A stretch of 64,000 nt of DNA from Paremcibacter congregatus (GTDB lineage Bacteria > Pseudomonadota > Alphaproteobacteria > Sphingomonadales > Emcibacteraceae), in NCBI RefSeq assembly GCF_006385135.1, contig NZ_CP041025.1, forward strand, positions 1,953,501 to 2,017,500, read 5' to 3'. Below, one piece after another: positions 37,573 through 48,371 of this stretch (position 1 is the first letter of the stretch; every line of letters starts with the position of its first letter). Position numbers and translations under genes: made by a program. Under the pieces are notes generated by a model. That model saw only the letters and a program-made list of their open reading frames with translations, had not been told where the DNA came from and made no database searches.

Positions 37573-38793
37573 TCAGGCGGCGTTGGCAAACTTCTTCACG
37601 TCGAGTTGCGCCCAGACCGCTGACAGAGATGTGATCAGGTGATCAACCATCTCATCAGTGTGCAAAGGACTTGGGGTAAAGCGTAAACGCTCCAATCCCC
37701 GGGGAACAGTCGGGAAATTGATCGGCTGAACATAGATGTTGAACTCATCCAGCAAGATATCCGAAGCCTGCTTACAAATCACAGGATCGCCAACCAATAC
37801 AGGTACGATATGACTGACCGATGGCATAACCGGTAAGTCCGCCGCCCGCATTTTTTCTTTCAATACGGCCGCACGTTCCTGGTGTATCTGACGTTCAATC
37901 TGGCTTTCTTTTAAATGCCGCACACTGGCCAGCGCACCCGCTGTTACAACGGGTGACAGGGATGTTGTAAAAATAAACCCGGACGCAAAAGTACGTACCG
38001 CATCAACGATGTCCGCTGTAGAAGTAATATACCCTCCCATCAGACCGAAAGCCTTACCCAGCGTTCCTTCAATAACAGTTAACCGATCCATCAGGTTTTC
38101 CCGATCTGCAAGACCGCCGCCACGAAGGCCATACATGCCAACCGCATGTACTTCATCCAGATAGGTCAGGGCATTATACTTGTCCGCCAGATCACAGAAT
38201 TCCCTGATGGGCGCGAAATCGCCGTCCATTGAATAAACGGATTCAAAGGCAATCAGTTTCGGAACATTGGGATCGCAGGCCTTCAGCAGGCTTTCGAGAT
38301 GTTCAACATCGTTATGGCGGAAAATATGTTTCTCACAACCGCTGTGGCGAATGCCTTCAATCATAGAGGCATGATTAAGCGCATCGGAGAAAATCACACA
38401 TCCCGGCATCAATTTCGCCATGGTGCTGATGGTGGCTTCGTTGGAGATGTAACCAGACGTGAACAGCAGCCCCGCTTCCTTACCATGCAGGTCGGCGAGC
38501 TCCTGTTCCAACAGGACATGATAATGATTGTTTCCGCTGATGTTACGGGTACCGCCGGCACCGGCGCCGGTATTGCGCAGAGCATCTTCCATCGCGCTGA
38601 TGACTTTGGGATGTTGCCCCATGCCAAGATAATCATTACTACACCAGACGGTAATGTCTTTTACGCCGTCCTCGGTATACCACGTTGCATTAGGAAAACT
38701 GCCTCGCTGGCGTTCAATATCAGTAAAGACACGATAACGCCCCTCATTCTTCACCGACTTGATAGCGTCAGAAAAAATCCGATCATAATCCAT
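37573..38793 (-). CDS. hemA: 5-aminolevulinate synthase (C4 pathway)
   Basis: Condenses glycine and succinyl-CoA to 5-aminolevulinate, the first step of heme synthesis in alphaproteobacteria. 406 residues, PLP fold type [43 protein letters not shown] and the PLP lysine in [14 protein letters not shown] long 234-base upstream region contains a good promoter and an FNR-like site, suggesting oxygen control. The MarR gene (LdtR-like) lies upstream on the same strand; hemB is divergent from that gene. Confidence 0.96.
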   Translation of the reverse strand: MDYDRIFSDAIKSVKNEGRYRVFTDIERQRGSFPNATWYTEDGVKDITVWCSNDYLGMGQHPKVISAMEDALRNTGAGAGGTRNISGNNHYHVLLEQELADLHGKEAGLLFTSGYISNEATISTMAKLMPGCVIFSDALNHASMIEGIRHSGCEKHIFRHNDVEHLESLLKACDPNVPKLIAFESVYSMDGDFAPIREFCDLADKYNALTYLDEVHAVGMYGLRGGGLADRENLMDRLTVIEGTLGKAFGLMGGYITSTADIVDAVRTFASGFIFTTSLSPVVTAGALASVRHLKESQIERQIHQERAAVLKEKMRAADLPVMPSVSHIVPVLVGDPVICKQASDILLDEFNIYVQPINFPTVPRGLERLRFTPSPLHTDEMVDHLITSLSAVWAQLDVKKFANAA

Positions 38794-38940
38794 ATGCGTG
38801 GCCTAACTTAAAAATATAATCACCGGGACGTCGCAAGGTTCCGCCCAAAAACAAAAACTTAGCAAGTTTACTTTTTAACGGCTCCGCTTTATCACAATCC
38901 TGTCATAAAACACAGTGTTAAATGCATAAACTACGTTATT

Positions 38941-38969
38941 ATAGTATCCGGCGTCTTATATCGTGTCAA
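38941..38969 (-). promoter_or_regulatory. Predicted sigma-70-type promoter of hemA
   Basis: On the minus strand, TTGACA (38969-38964), a 17-base spacer and TACTAT (38946-38941) make a near-consensus promoter about 150 bases before the hemA start, predicting a 5' leader of about 140 bases. Confidence 0.55.
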
Positions 38970-39007
38970 ACGCCAGATGGACTATAATTGTGATTATTTA
39001 TACTTAT

Positions 39008-39021
39008 TTGACGCAAATCAA
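39008..39021. promoter_or_regulatory. FNR/FixK-like site upstream of hemA
   Basis: TTGACGCAAATCAA matches the FNR/FixK consensus TTGAT-N4-ATCAA except for one base. It lies 40-55 bases upstream of the predicted -35, near position -80 of the predicted start site, a position class I activators use. hemA control by FNR-type regulators is known in other alphaproteobacteria; regulation here is inferred. Confidence 0.45.
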
Positions 39022-39027
39022 TCTGGA

Positions 39028-39546
39028 TTAATATGCTTGGAAACGCAGCTGATCTGTCCAGAAGCTTTCCAGTTTGCGTAAGGAATTACGCATTTCAGAA
39101 ACGTCCGCGTCAGCAAATACATTTTTTTCCTGAACGGTTTTGAGATTCTCATCAAACAAATCACCAACGAGATCGCAAACTTTTTTGCCTTCATCACTCA
39201 ACCAAATGCGTAATGCGCGTCTATCATGCTCTGCCCGTTCCTGCTTGATGTAACCGGCCTCAACAAGTTTCTTCAGGTTATAGGAAACATTGGACCCAAG
39301 ATAATACCCCCGATTACGCAAATCACCGGCCGTCATTTCATGATCGCCGATATTATACAGTAACAAGGCTTGTACACTGTTCACATCATTCATGCCAACA
39401 CCGTCCAGACGATTTTTTACAATGTCCAGCATCCTGCGATGAAGTCTTTCGATCAACCGAAGGCACTCTAGAAAGTCCAGCTTTGTTCTGGCTTCCGGTG
39501 TCTCATGTCCCCCGATTAAACTGCTGCTGTGGCCTGCCACTGTCAT
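39028..39546 (-). CDS. MarR-family regulator (LdtR-like)
   Basis: 172 residues: a winged helix within an all-helical dimer. DVNSVQALLLYNIGDHEMTAGDLRNRGYYLGSNVSYNLKKLVEAGYIKQERAEHDRRALRIWLSDEG (about 55-120) matches the alphaproteobacterial LdtR group encoded next to hemB; that group is known to act on cell-wall and stress genes in Liberibacter and Sinorhizobium. Its own targets here are unknown. hemB is divergent, with 221 bases between. Confidence 0.88.
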   Translation of the reverse strand: MTVAGHSSSLIGGHETPEARTKLDFLECLRLIERLHRRMLDIVKNRLDGVGMNDVNSVQALLLYNIGDHEMTAGDLRNRGYYLGSNVSYNLKKLVEAGYIKQERAEHDRRALRIWLSDEGKKVCDLVGDLFDENLKTVQEKNVFADADVSEMRNSLRKLESFWTDQLRFQAY

Positions 39547-41650
<2,104 letters not shown>

Positions 41651-41803
41651 ATTAATCAGAGCCTCATTTCCACGCAAAATACACTTTGCGGAGTCTATAA
41701 TTTTGTCATTATTTGAAACAGTTATAGGAAATGGGGGTTAAAGAAGTGTTGCAACAAGAAGAAAAAATATAAAATTTTAGTATTTAAACTTCTGCCCGGT
41801 AAA

Positions 41804-42742
41804 TTACATATATGTCCCGATCAAACTGATTGGCGTTCCACCGAAGCCAAGCTTGAAACGGGCGATATCTGCGCCATCCTCAGTATTGATGCCGCCCAAA
41901 TCTATCATGACAACACCTTCCGACTTTAATTTCAGAATTGTTTTCCAGAGCAGGAAATGAAGCGCATTGCGGTTACGTCCTTCCGGTCCGTTCCAGCCAA
42001 TATGATACGTGGCACACCGCCCATGCCGTAGAAACAAGGCTCCTGCAAGCGGTTCCCGCATCCCTTCATCCAAGGCAAAGGCTGTAAAGACCCCGGCCCC
42101 AGCAGCGCTGTTCCGCCCGTAACTCTTAACCAGTTTTGTCGGCAGACCCTGATATTTTTTATCTTTTTGCTGTTTCTTTTCATGTTTCAGCAACCAGTCG
42201 ATATGGTAATGGTGATGATCGCCATATTGTATGTCCATATGGCTTTTTTCCGCCTTGCGGATGCTTGTCCGGGTTTTGCCATACAGTTTCTGCCACAGAT
42301 CCTCTTCAGTCCGGTTGATATCCAACAAAACCGTCGAATATCCTGTAATAACACGACGAAACCCCATGTCTTTATAACTTTGATGACTTTCTGTTTCATC
42401 CGGGCTGAAAGCAAAGAGGTTGAATGATTTTAGAGGAAAATGTAGCCGTATTTTTTCCAGAACCTCCTTTTTGATATCAGCGGAAACAGGTCTCAACCAC
42501 AAAGGAGCTCTTAAAAGCAATGCGACCTTCAGAAAACCGAAGAAACGGCGAGTCACGACCTGCCCCATGCCGATGGGGTCAAGTCCGTCATATACCACAA
42601 AGCGGTTCACATTGACTTTATTCCGGTTAAAAATGGTGCCATAGGCCCACGCCTGTTGAAAGGAACAGTGTTCAGCCTGGCTTAAATGCCGATCCCATTC
42701 CTTTTGGGTCATGTGGTTCCAGTCGATGATTAACTCTGTCAT
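41804..42742 (-). CDS. FemAB-like double-GNAT protein
   Basis: 312 residues of the FemAB/peptidoglycan-bridge transferase superfamily: SFQQAWAYGTIFNRNK (27-42), LWQKLYGKTRTSIRKAEK (about 147-164), and FALDEGMREPLAGALFLRHGRCATYHIGWNG with a C-terminal DLGGINTEDGADIARFKLGFGG. The segment around KTRTSIRKA is the family's arginine-rich block. Such proteins use aminoacyl-tRNA in Gram-positives; in proteobacteria the substrate is often unknown. It is unlike the other FemAB-like protein at 2420 in composition. Same strand as motA with 153 bases between. Confidence 0.8.
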   Translation of the reverse strand: MTELIIDWNHMTQKEWDRHLSQAEHCSFQQAWAYGTIFNRNKVNVNRFVVYDGLDPIGMGQVVTRRFFGFLKVALLLRAPLWLRPVSADIKKEVLEKIRLHFPLKSFNLFAFSPDETESHQSYKDMGFRRVITGYSTVLLDINRTEEDLWQKLYGKTRTSIRKAEKSHMDIQYGDHHHYHIDWLLKHEKKQQKDKKYQGLPTKLVKSYGRNSAAGAGVFTAFALDEGMREPLAGALFLRHGRCATYHIGWNGPEGRNRNALHFLLWKTILKLKSEGVVMIDLGGINTEDGADIARFKLGFGGTPISLIGTYM

Positions 42743-42841
42743 AATATAATTATAGTATTAAAGGTCCCAATCAGATAATTTATGTTAGCATGCGAATTAC
42801 GCTAAAGTTCGAATAACACAGTCAATCTAAACGGTTTTAAA

Positions 42842-43045
42842 ATGTTTGGTAGGAAAAAATTTAGACAAAATATCATGGGGCATGAAATTAGCGCCCCAAG
42901 ACCCACCAAATGGGCCTATTATTATATTCTCAAATATATTGGCCTGCCTCTGTGCATGATACTGACCGGTATGGATATCATTCTGTTTTTCGTCTTTAAA
43001 TACGGTTTCGACAGCTGTTACGGCGTCTTTTGCCTGATCAATTAG
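42842..43045 (+). CDS. Small single-helix membrane protein, unknown
   Basis: 67 residues: basic N-terminus (MFGRKKFRQ), the segment SAPRPTKWAYYYILKYIG, and one hydrophobic helix LCMILTGMDIILFFVFKYG. Not recognised. It lies 102 bases before ilvA on the same strand. The coding call rests on the clean membrane topology and absence of another gene in this gap; I hold it loosely. Confidence 0.5.
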   Translation: MFGRKKFRQNIMGHEISAPRPTKWAYYYILKYIGLPLCMILTGMDIILFFVFKYGFDSCYGVFCLIN

Positions 43046-43147
43046 TTTTTCCTGCTGTTTTATGTAAGATTATTTTGGACTTTCCCCCATTTTCGCCATA
43101 TATCTTGCTCTACAACGCCATTTATTATAATTATATTCGGATCCAAG

Positions 43148-44380
43148 ATGACACAGTCCCCAGTTTCGGTAACTTTCCAGGATGTTCAAAAAGCAGCACT
43201 GGCGATTGATGGCGCCATTGCCAAGACGCCATTGAACAAATCAATTACCTTGTCAAAGCTCACCGGAGCCGAAATTTACATTAAATTCGAAAACCTGCAA
43301 TTCACCGCCTCGTTCAAAGAACGCGGGGCCCTGAATAAACTTATGAATCTTACTGAAGTGCAGAAAAAGAATGGCGTTATCGCGGCTTCTGCGGGCAATC
43401 ATGCCCAGGGCGTCGCCTATCATGGTAGCCGCCTGGGCATTCCGACCACCATTGTCATGCCCGTCAACACACCTTTTGTTAAAGTGCGACAGACAGAAGA
43501 ACATGGCGCCACGGTAGTCATGCACGGTGAGCGTTTCGATGATACCGCCGAATACGCCTTGCAACTTGCCGAAGAACGCAACCTGACTCTGGTCCATCCT
43601 TTTAATGATGAAGATGTCATCGCCGGTCAGGGTACTCTGGGCATCGAAATGCTCGAAGCCTGTCCTGATCTCGACGTTATACTGGTTCCTGTCGGCGGCG
43701 GCGGCTTGATTTCAGGCATCGCAATAGCTGCTAAGCATATCAACCCTGACATAGAGGTCATTGGCGTACAGGCGGAGCGCTTCCCTTCCCTGCACAGAGC
43801 CATCAATAATAACGAATATATCGCCCAGGGCTCTACCCTGGCCGAGGGCATTGCCGTCAAAACCATTGGCGAGAAAACCGGCGCCATCTGTAAAGAACTT
43901 GTCGACGATATTCTTCTGGTGACAGAAGATGAGTTGGAAAAGGCGCTTTGCATGCTGTTAACCATTGAAAAAACCGTGCCGGAAGGGGCTGGCGCAGCTC
44001 CCCTGGCCGCTGTTAATACCTACCCGGAACGTTTCAAAGGTAAAAAAGTCGGCATGGTTCTGAGTGGTGGCAACATTGATCCACGCCTGCTCGCCTCCCT
44101 GTTGATGCGTGGCCTGGTGCGAGAAGGCCGCATTACCCGCCTGCGTATTGTTCTGATGGATGTACCGGGGGCTCTGGCGCAAATATCACGGATAATCGGC
44201 GACCTGGGCGGTAACATCATTGATGTCTCTCATCACCGCCTGTTCACGGAACTACCGGCGAAAGAAACCTATTCCAATGTTACTCTGGAAACCCGGGACA
44301 GCGAGAATCTGCAGGATATTTTAAATGGATTACGGGCTGCCGGCTTTACGGTACATGTAAACCGTGCATCCGACCTGTAA
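43148..44380 (+). CDS. ilvA: Threonine ammonia-lyase
   Basis: PLP enzyme (fold type II) converting threonine to 2-oxobutanoate, the entry to isoleucine synthesis. 410 residues. The PLP lysine sits in FENLQFTASFKERGALNK, AASAGNHAQGVAY binds the substrate carboxylate, and VPVGGGGLISG the phosphate. One C-terminal ACT-like domain (about 330-410) with GALAQISRIIGDLGGNIIDVSHHR, fewer than the two of E. coli IlvA, so it belongs to the shorter form. Confidence 0.92.
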   Translation: MTQSPVSVTFQDVQKAALAIDGAIAKTPLNKSITLSKLTGAEIYIKFENLQFTASFKERGALNKLMNLTEVQKKNGVIAASAGNHAQGVAYHGSRLGIPTTIVMPVNTPFVKVRQTEEHGATVVMHGERFDDTAEYALQLAEERNLTLVHPFNDEDVIAGQGTLGIEMLEACPDLDVILVPVGGGGLISGIAIAAKHINPDIEVIGVQAERFPSLHRAINNNEYIAQGSTLAEGIAVKTIGEKTGAICKELVDDILLVTEDELEKALCMLLTIEKTVPEGAGAAPLAAVNTYPERFKGKKVGMVLSGGNIDPRLLASLLMRGLVREGRITRLRIVLMDVPGALAQISRIIGDLGGNIIDVSHHRLFTELPAKETYSNVTLETRDSENLQDILNGLRAAGFTVHVNRASDL

Positions 44381-44439
44381 CCGGGGAAAATTATCTTATA
44401 AGCGGCTGTTTCAACACTGGAACTAACATTATTTTAACC

Positions 44440-44493
44440 TTACCGCCCCATGATGTGCCTGTAACTGATTTTATAAGTACAGAATGGCGGTAA
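44440..44493 (+). promoter_or_regulatory. Inverted repeat overlapping the motB ribosome site
   Basis: TTACCGCC (44440-44447) is exactly complementary to GGCGGTAA (44486-44493), which lies four bases before the motB ATG and contains its only plausible ribosome site. In the transcript, pairing would hide it. The 38-base loop makes the structure modest in stability. Confidence 0.4.
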
Positions 44494-44497
44494 AATA

Positions 44498-45379
44498 ATG
44501 GCGGATGAAGCACGCCCAATCATTATTAAACGGGTAAAAAAAGTATCAGGCGGGTCCCATGGGGGGGCCTGGAAGGTGGCTTATGCGGACTTTGTTACCG
44601 CCATGATGGCGTTCTTTCTGATGTTATGGTTGTTGAATGCGACATCAAAAGACCAAAAAAAGGGGCTGGCGGATTATTTTACGCCGACAACAGCTTCGAC
44701 CGAATCTTCCTCTGGCTCCGGCGATATTCTTGGCGGCGTTTCACTAAATACTGACGGGGCGCAGGATAGTGCGGTAACCGTTTCAATTCCCAATACCGCG
44801 GCCGAGGCAACTCCACCAAAAGACGCCGAAGAAGAGGCAAAATCGAAAGAAGAAGAATTTGAAGAAATGGTCGCCAAAAAGGAACAGACCTATTTCGAAG
44901 AAATGACCGATGACCTCAAAACCGCCATACAACAAAATCCGGAACTGGCGCAGCTTAAAAATCAGGTATTAATTGACATTACCGAAGATGGCATGCGCAT
45001 CCAGTTGGTCGACAAAGACAACCGTCCCATGTTCCGCCCCGCAAAGGCCGATCTTTATAATTATGCTGAAAAAATGTTGAAGCAGATCGCCAAGGTGGTC
45101 ATCAAAATGCCCAATCGTATTTCCATATCAGGTCATACCGATGCCACGCCGTTTTCAGGCCGGAGCAATTACTCAAACTGGGAACTGAGCGCAGACAGAG
45201 CCAACGCCAGCCGTCGGGTTCTGAGCGAATCCGGCGTCCACAGTGGCCGCCTGGCCGAAGTTATGGGCAAAGCATCCACAGAACCGCTTTTGCCAGATCA
45301 GCCGAAGCGCTCAGAAAATCGCAGAATTACCATTCTTCTGCTGCGGGAATCTCCGACTTTACCGGCTGGTTTTATGTAA
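44498..45379 (+). CDS. motB: Flagellar motor stator protein MotB
   Basis: Stator subunit that carries the proton-binding Asp and anchors to peptidoglycan. 293 residues: WKVAYADFVTAMMAFFLMLWLLN (about 24-46) is the single membrane helix with Asp30, then the plug and a Ser/Glu-rich linker, and a C-terminal OmpA-like domain (about 155-290) with ISGHTDATPFSGRSNYSNWELSADRANASRRVL. Upstream gene ilvA has no functional link. motA is on the opposite strand at 40775-41650. Confidence 0.95.
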   Translation: MADEARPIIIKRVKKVSGGSHGGAWKVAYADFVTAMMAFFLMLWLLNATSKDQKKGLADYFTPTTASTESSSGSGDILGGVSLNTDGAQDSAVTVSIPNTAAEATPPKDAEEEAKSKEEEFEEMVAKKEQTYFEEMTDDLKTAIQQNPELAQLKNQVLIDITEDGMRIQLVDKDNRPMFRPAKADLYNYAEKMLKQIAKVVIKMPNRISISGHTDATPFSGRSNYSNWELSADRANASRRVLSESGVHSGRLAEVMGKASTEPLLPDQPKRSENRRITILLLRESPTLPAGFM

Positions 45380-45533
45380 AATACTCCCGGAACCGCCCCT
45401 GCTTCACGGCTTGCTGGCGATTTAAGGCTTTTTTGAGCGACATCCCCATTGTACCTTGCTATGATGTGATAAAAGTTTAATATACAGCGCTATATTGTAT
45501 ATTAAACAAGGATTTAGCACAGGAATTACGTGT

Positions 45534-47381
45534 ATGGAATTAGTGCAGTCATCCGTCCAGATGTGGGCGACTTTTGCGGTTATTCTCGTTGCGATTGTAT
45601 TCTACGCTTGGGACAGGATCTCCATGGAGGTCACTTCCCTCGGCACCATATCACTCTTGCTGTTGATCTTTCACTTTATACCGGTATATGACGCTCAAGG
45701 CACCAACATTCTGGACCTGACCGTCCTGTTAGCCGGATTCGCCGATCCCGCCCTGATCACCATTCTGGCTTTACTGGTGATTGGTCAGGGCATGGTGCAA
45801 ACCGGCGCACTTGAGACACCGGCACAAATCATTGTCAAACACGGCATTGCCTATCCGCGCCGGGTGATCCTTGCCTGTCTGATTACCGTTATGGTGATCA
45901 GTGCCCTGTTGAACAATACCCCTGTTGTGGTGATTTTCATTCCCATCATGATTACGTTGATGGATAAAATGGATAAATCCGCAGGGCTCGTGCTGATGCC
46001 TCTGAGTTTTGTTGCTATTCTTGGCGGCATGACCACCCTGATTGGGTCGAGCACCAACCTTCTGGTGGCCGGAAGCTACAAGAGCCAGACCGGCATTGAT
46101 ATCGGATTCTTCGACTTTACCATTCCAGGTTTGTTTCTCGCTGGGCTGGGCCTTATCTATGTGATGTTTATTGCCCCGCTTATATTACCGAAAAAACTAT
46201 CCTCGACCGAGGAAACTCAAGTCATCACCGGCAAGCAATTTATCGTTCAGCTTGACCTGGTGGAAGGTAATTCCCTGATTGGTAAGAAATCAGTAGCCGG
46301 CATGTTTCCCGATCTTACCCGAATGACGGTGCGTCTGGTGCAACGGGGCCGGAAATCCTTTCTGCCCCCGTTTGACGACATCACCTTTCAGGAAGGCGAT
46401 TCCATTATCCTTGCCACGACCCGGGCAATTTTAACCGAAAAACTGTCCAAAAACCCGGACCTGCTGAAAGGCATACTGACCGATCCCGAATCCAGTGATG
46501 AGAATACCGTAACTGAAGTTTCCCGTGGGCAGAAAATCGCCGAGGTAATCATTGCCCCCGCCTCACGTCTGGATGGTCGCACCCTGGAACAGGTTGGCTA
46601 CCATCTGCAAGGCGGCTGCAAGGTGCTTGGCATACAACGGCGGTCCCGCATGATTCGATCTTCCATGAATGACATTCGTCTGGAGGCCGGGGATATTCTT
46701 CTCGTGGTGGGAACATCCGCCCAAATCAACGCCCTGCGCATGAACAAAGATGTCATGCTGATGGAGTGGTCGACCCGCGAAGTCCCCATCCTGTCTGACA
46801 GTTGGAAAGCGCTAGGCATTTTCAGTGGCGTCGTCGCCTTTGCCTCGACAGGTATTGTTCCCATCCCCATCACCGCCACCTGTGGCGCTTTTCTGATGAT
46901 TGCCCTGGGATGTCTCAATATTCGACAAGCCAGTCGGGCCGTAGACCGGCGTATTTTCCTGCTGATCGGGGCGGCGCTTGCCATGGGCGCATCCCTGCAA
47001 GCCACAGGCGGCGCCAATTATCTTGCCGACAGAATGGTGCATCTTCTGGATGGTGCCAGCGTCGCCGTAACCTTGTCCGCCTTTTTCCTTCTGGTCGCGC
47101 TGCTGACCAATATGCTCAGCAATAATGCCACTGCGGTGCTTTTCACACCCATCGCCATCAATATGGCCACCAAACTGGGGGTCGATCCGATGATATTCGT
47201 GACAGCTGTTATTTTCGCCGCCAACTGCTCATTCGCGACCCCTATGGGCTATCAGACCAATCTTCTCGTGATGGGGCCCGGTAACTACAAATTTAATGAT
47301 TTCCTGAAAGTCGGGGTGCCCCTGATCCTTATTCTGTGGATCGGCTACAGCTTTTTCGCACCGTGGTATTATGGATTCTAA
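45534..47381 (+). CDS. SLC13-type transporter with two TrkA-C (RCK_C) domains
   Basis: Sodium-coupled anion transporter of the DASS superfamily. About 615 residues: an N-terminal half with five to six helices and VVIFIPIMI / GGMTTLIGSSTNLLVAG, a soluble middle with two tandem TrkA-C regulatory domains (about 200-380), and a C-terminal half with NNATAVLFTPIAIN and NCSFATPMGYQTNLLVMGPG. The NT/SN pairs at the two inverted repeats are the substrate motifs. Substrate could be sulfate or a dicarboxylate; not decided by sequence. Start at ATG 45534, with AGGA ten bases ahead. Confidence 0.88.
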   Translation: MELVQSSVQMWATFAVILVAIVFYAWDRISMEVTSLGTISLLLLIFHFIPVYDAQGTNILDLTVLLAGFADPALITILALLVIGQGMVQTGALETPAQIIVKHGIAYPRRVILACLITVMVISALLNNTPVVVIFIPIMITLMDKMDKSAGLVLMPLSFVAILGGMTTLIGSSTNLLVAGSYKSQTGIDIGFFDFTIPGLFLAGLGLIYVMFIAPLILPKKLSSTEETQVITGKQFIVQLDLVEGNSLIGKKSVAGMFPDLTRMTVRLVQRGRKSFLPPFDDITFQEGDSIILATTRAILTEKLSKNPDLLKGILTDPESSDENTVTEVSRGQKIAEVIIAPASRLDGRTLEQVGYHLQGGCKVLGIQRRSRMIRSSMNDIRLEAGDILLVVGTSAQINALRMNKDVMLMEWSTREVPILSDSWKALGIFSGVVAFASTGIVPIPITATCGAFLMIALGCLNIRQASRAVDRRIFLLIGAALAMGASLQATGGANYLADRMVHLLDGASVAVTLSAFFLLVALLTNMLSNNATAVLFTPIAINMATKLGVDPMIFVTAVIFAANCSFATPMGYQTNLLVMGPGNYKFNDFLKVGVPLILILWIGYSFFAPWYYGF

Positions 47382-47516
47382 CCCTCAAAACAGAGGGATA
47401 AAGAACAGTGGAGATCCGGCCAAAGCAGGCGTATAATTATCCAGGACTTTAAGTTTTATTTACTTTTCCCACATAAACTGAAAGAAATAACCTCTTATTG
47501 ATCAAGGCAAACTACG

Positions 47517-48257
47517 GTGACTAACCAATCTTCCCAATTCCCGCGCTTTTATGTGACAGCGCCGCATCCCTGCCCTTATCTGGAAGACAGACTGGAAAGG
47601 AAGATTTTCACCGAAATCAACGAACAAAACCCCGAAGGTTTGCACGAATCCCTCGCCAAGGTAGGGTTTCGCCGCAGCCAGGATATCGCCTACAGACCCA
47701 ATTGCGAAAATTGTGCGGAATGCAAATCCGTGCGCATCCCCGTCAATGCCTTTACCCCGAGCCGGACTCAACGACGCCTGATCAATCTCAATGCAGATCT
47801 TGTGTCTGACATTCTGCCCAACAAGGCTACCCAGGAACATTATGATCTGCTCAGCCGCTATCTCGCGGTGCGCCACGCCGAAGGCGGCATGGTAAACATG
47901 AGCTATGACGAGTATGAGGCCATGGTTGAATGCAGCCCCATATCCACCAACTTGATCGAATATCGCCTGCCCGCAACTTCCGACGCCCCCGGCAAGCTTA
48001 TAGCCGTGTGCCTGACCGATTCCATGAGTGACAGCATATCGATGGTGTACAGCTTTTTTGACGTCAGTCCTGATAACAAAAAACGCAGCATCGGCACCTA
48101 TCTGGTGCTTGATCATGTGGCCAGGGCACAGGTAACGCAACTGTCCCATGTTTATCTGGGCTATTGGGTCAAGGAGAGTCCTAAGATGGCCTATAAGATG
48201 AAATTCAAACCCCTTGAAGTTCTCAGCACCGAAGGCTGGCACCGCGCCACAGCGTGA
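47517..48257 (+). CDS. bpt: Aspartate/glutamate leucyltransferase (Bpt)
   Basis: Adds leucine from leucyl-tRNA to proteins with N-terminal Asp or Glu, marking them for ClpS-ClpAP degradation. 246 residues. The Cys-rich ATE_N block is RPNCENCAECKSVRIP (about 61-76), and the C-terminal ATE_C block is IGTYLVLDHVARAQVTQLSHVYLGYWVKESPKMAYKMKFKP. The start is GTG with AAGG nine bases before it. hemB, bpt and parC are neighbours in many alphaproteobacteria, and here are separated by inserted genes. Confidence 0.93.
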   Translation: MTNQSSQFPRFYVTAPHPCPYLEDRLERKIFTEINEQNPEGLHESLAKVGFRRSQDIAYRPNCENCAECKSVRIPVNAFTPSRTQRRLINLNADLVSDILPNKATQEHYDLLSRYLAVRHAEGGMVNMSYDEYEAMVECSPISTNLIEYRLPATSDAPGKLIAVCLTDSMSDSISMVYSFFDVSPDNKKRSIGTYLVLDHVARAQVTQLSHVYLGYWVKESPKMAYKMKFKPLEVLSTEGWHRATA

Positions 48258-48371
48258 TCCACTGAATGATCCTGAAAATTACGTCCCCTGACCGCTTGTC
48301 AAGGGCGGCTCAGCTATCTATACTCCCTGAAAACAAACAAATAATCACGTCAAAATATGAGGGACTGCTTT

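Noticed and set aside
47383-47398. CCCTC/GAGGG hairpin after the SLC13 gene as a terminator
   Set aside because: Five-base stem and no T-run follow it.
47502-48242. 246-codon minus-strand frame of the same length as bpt
   Set aside because: Exact antisense shadow of bpt, which has the ATE_N and ATE_C blocks.
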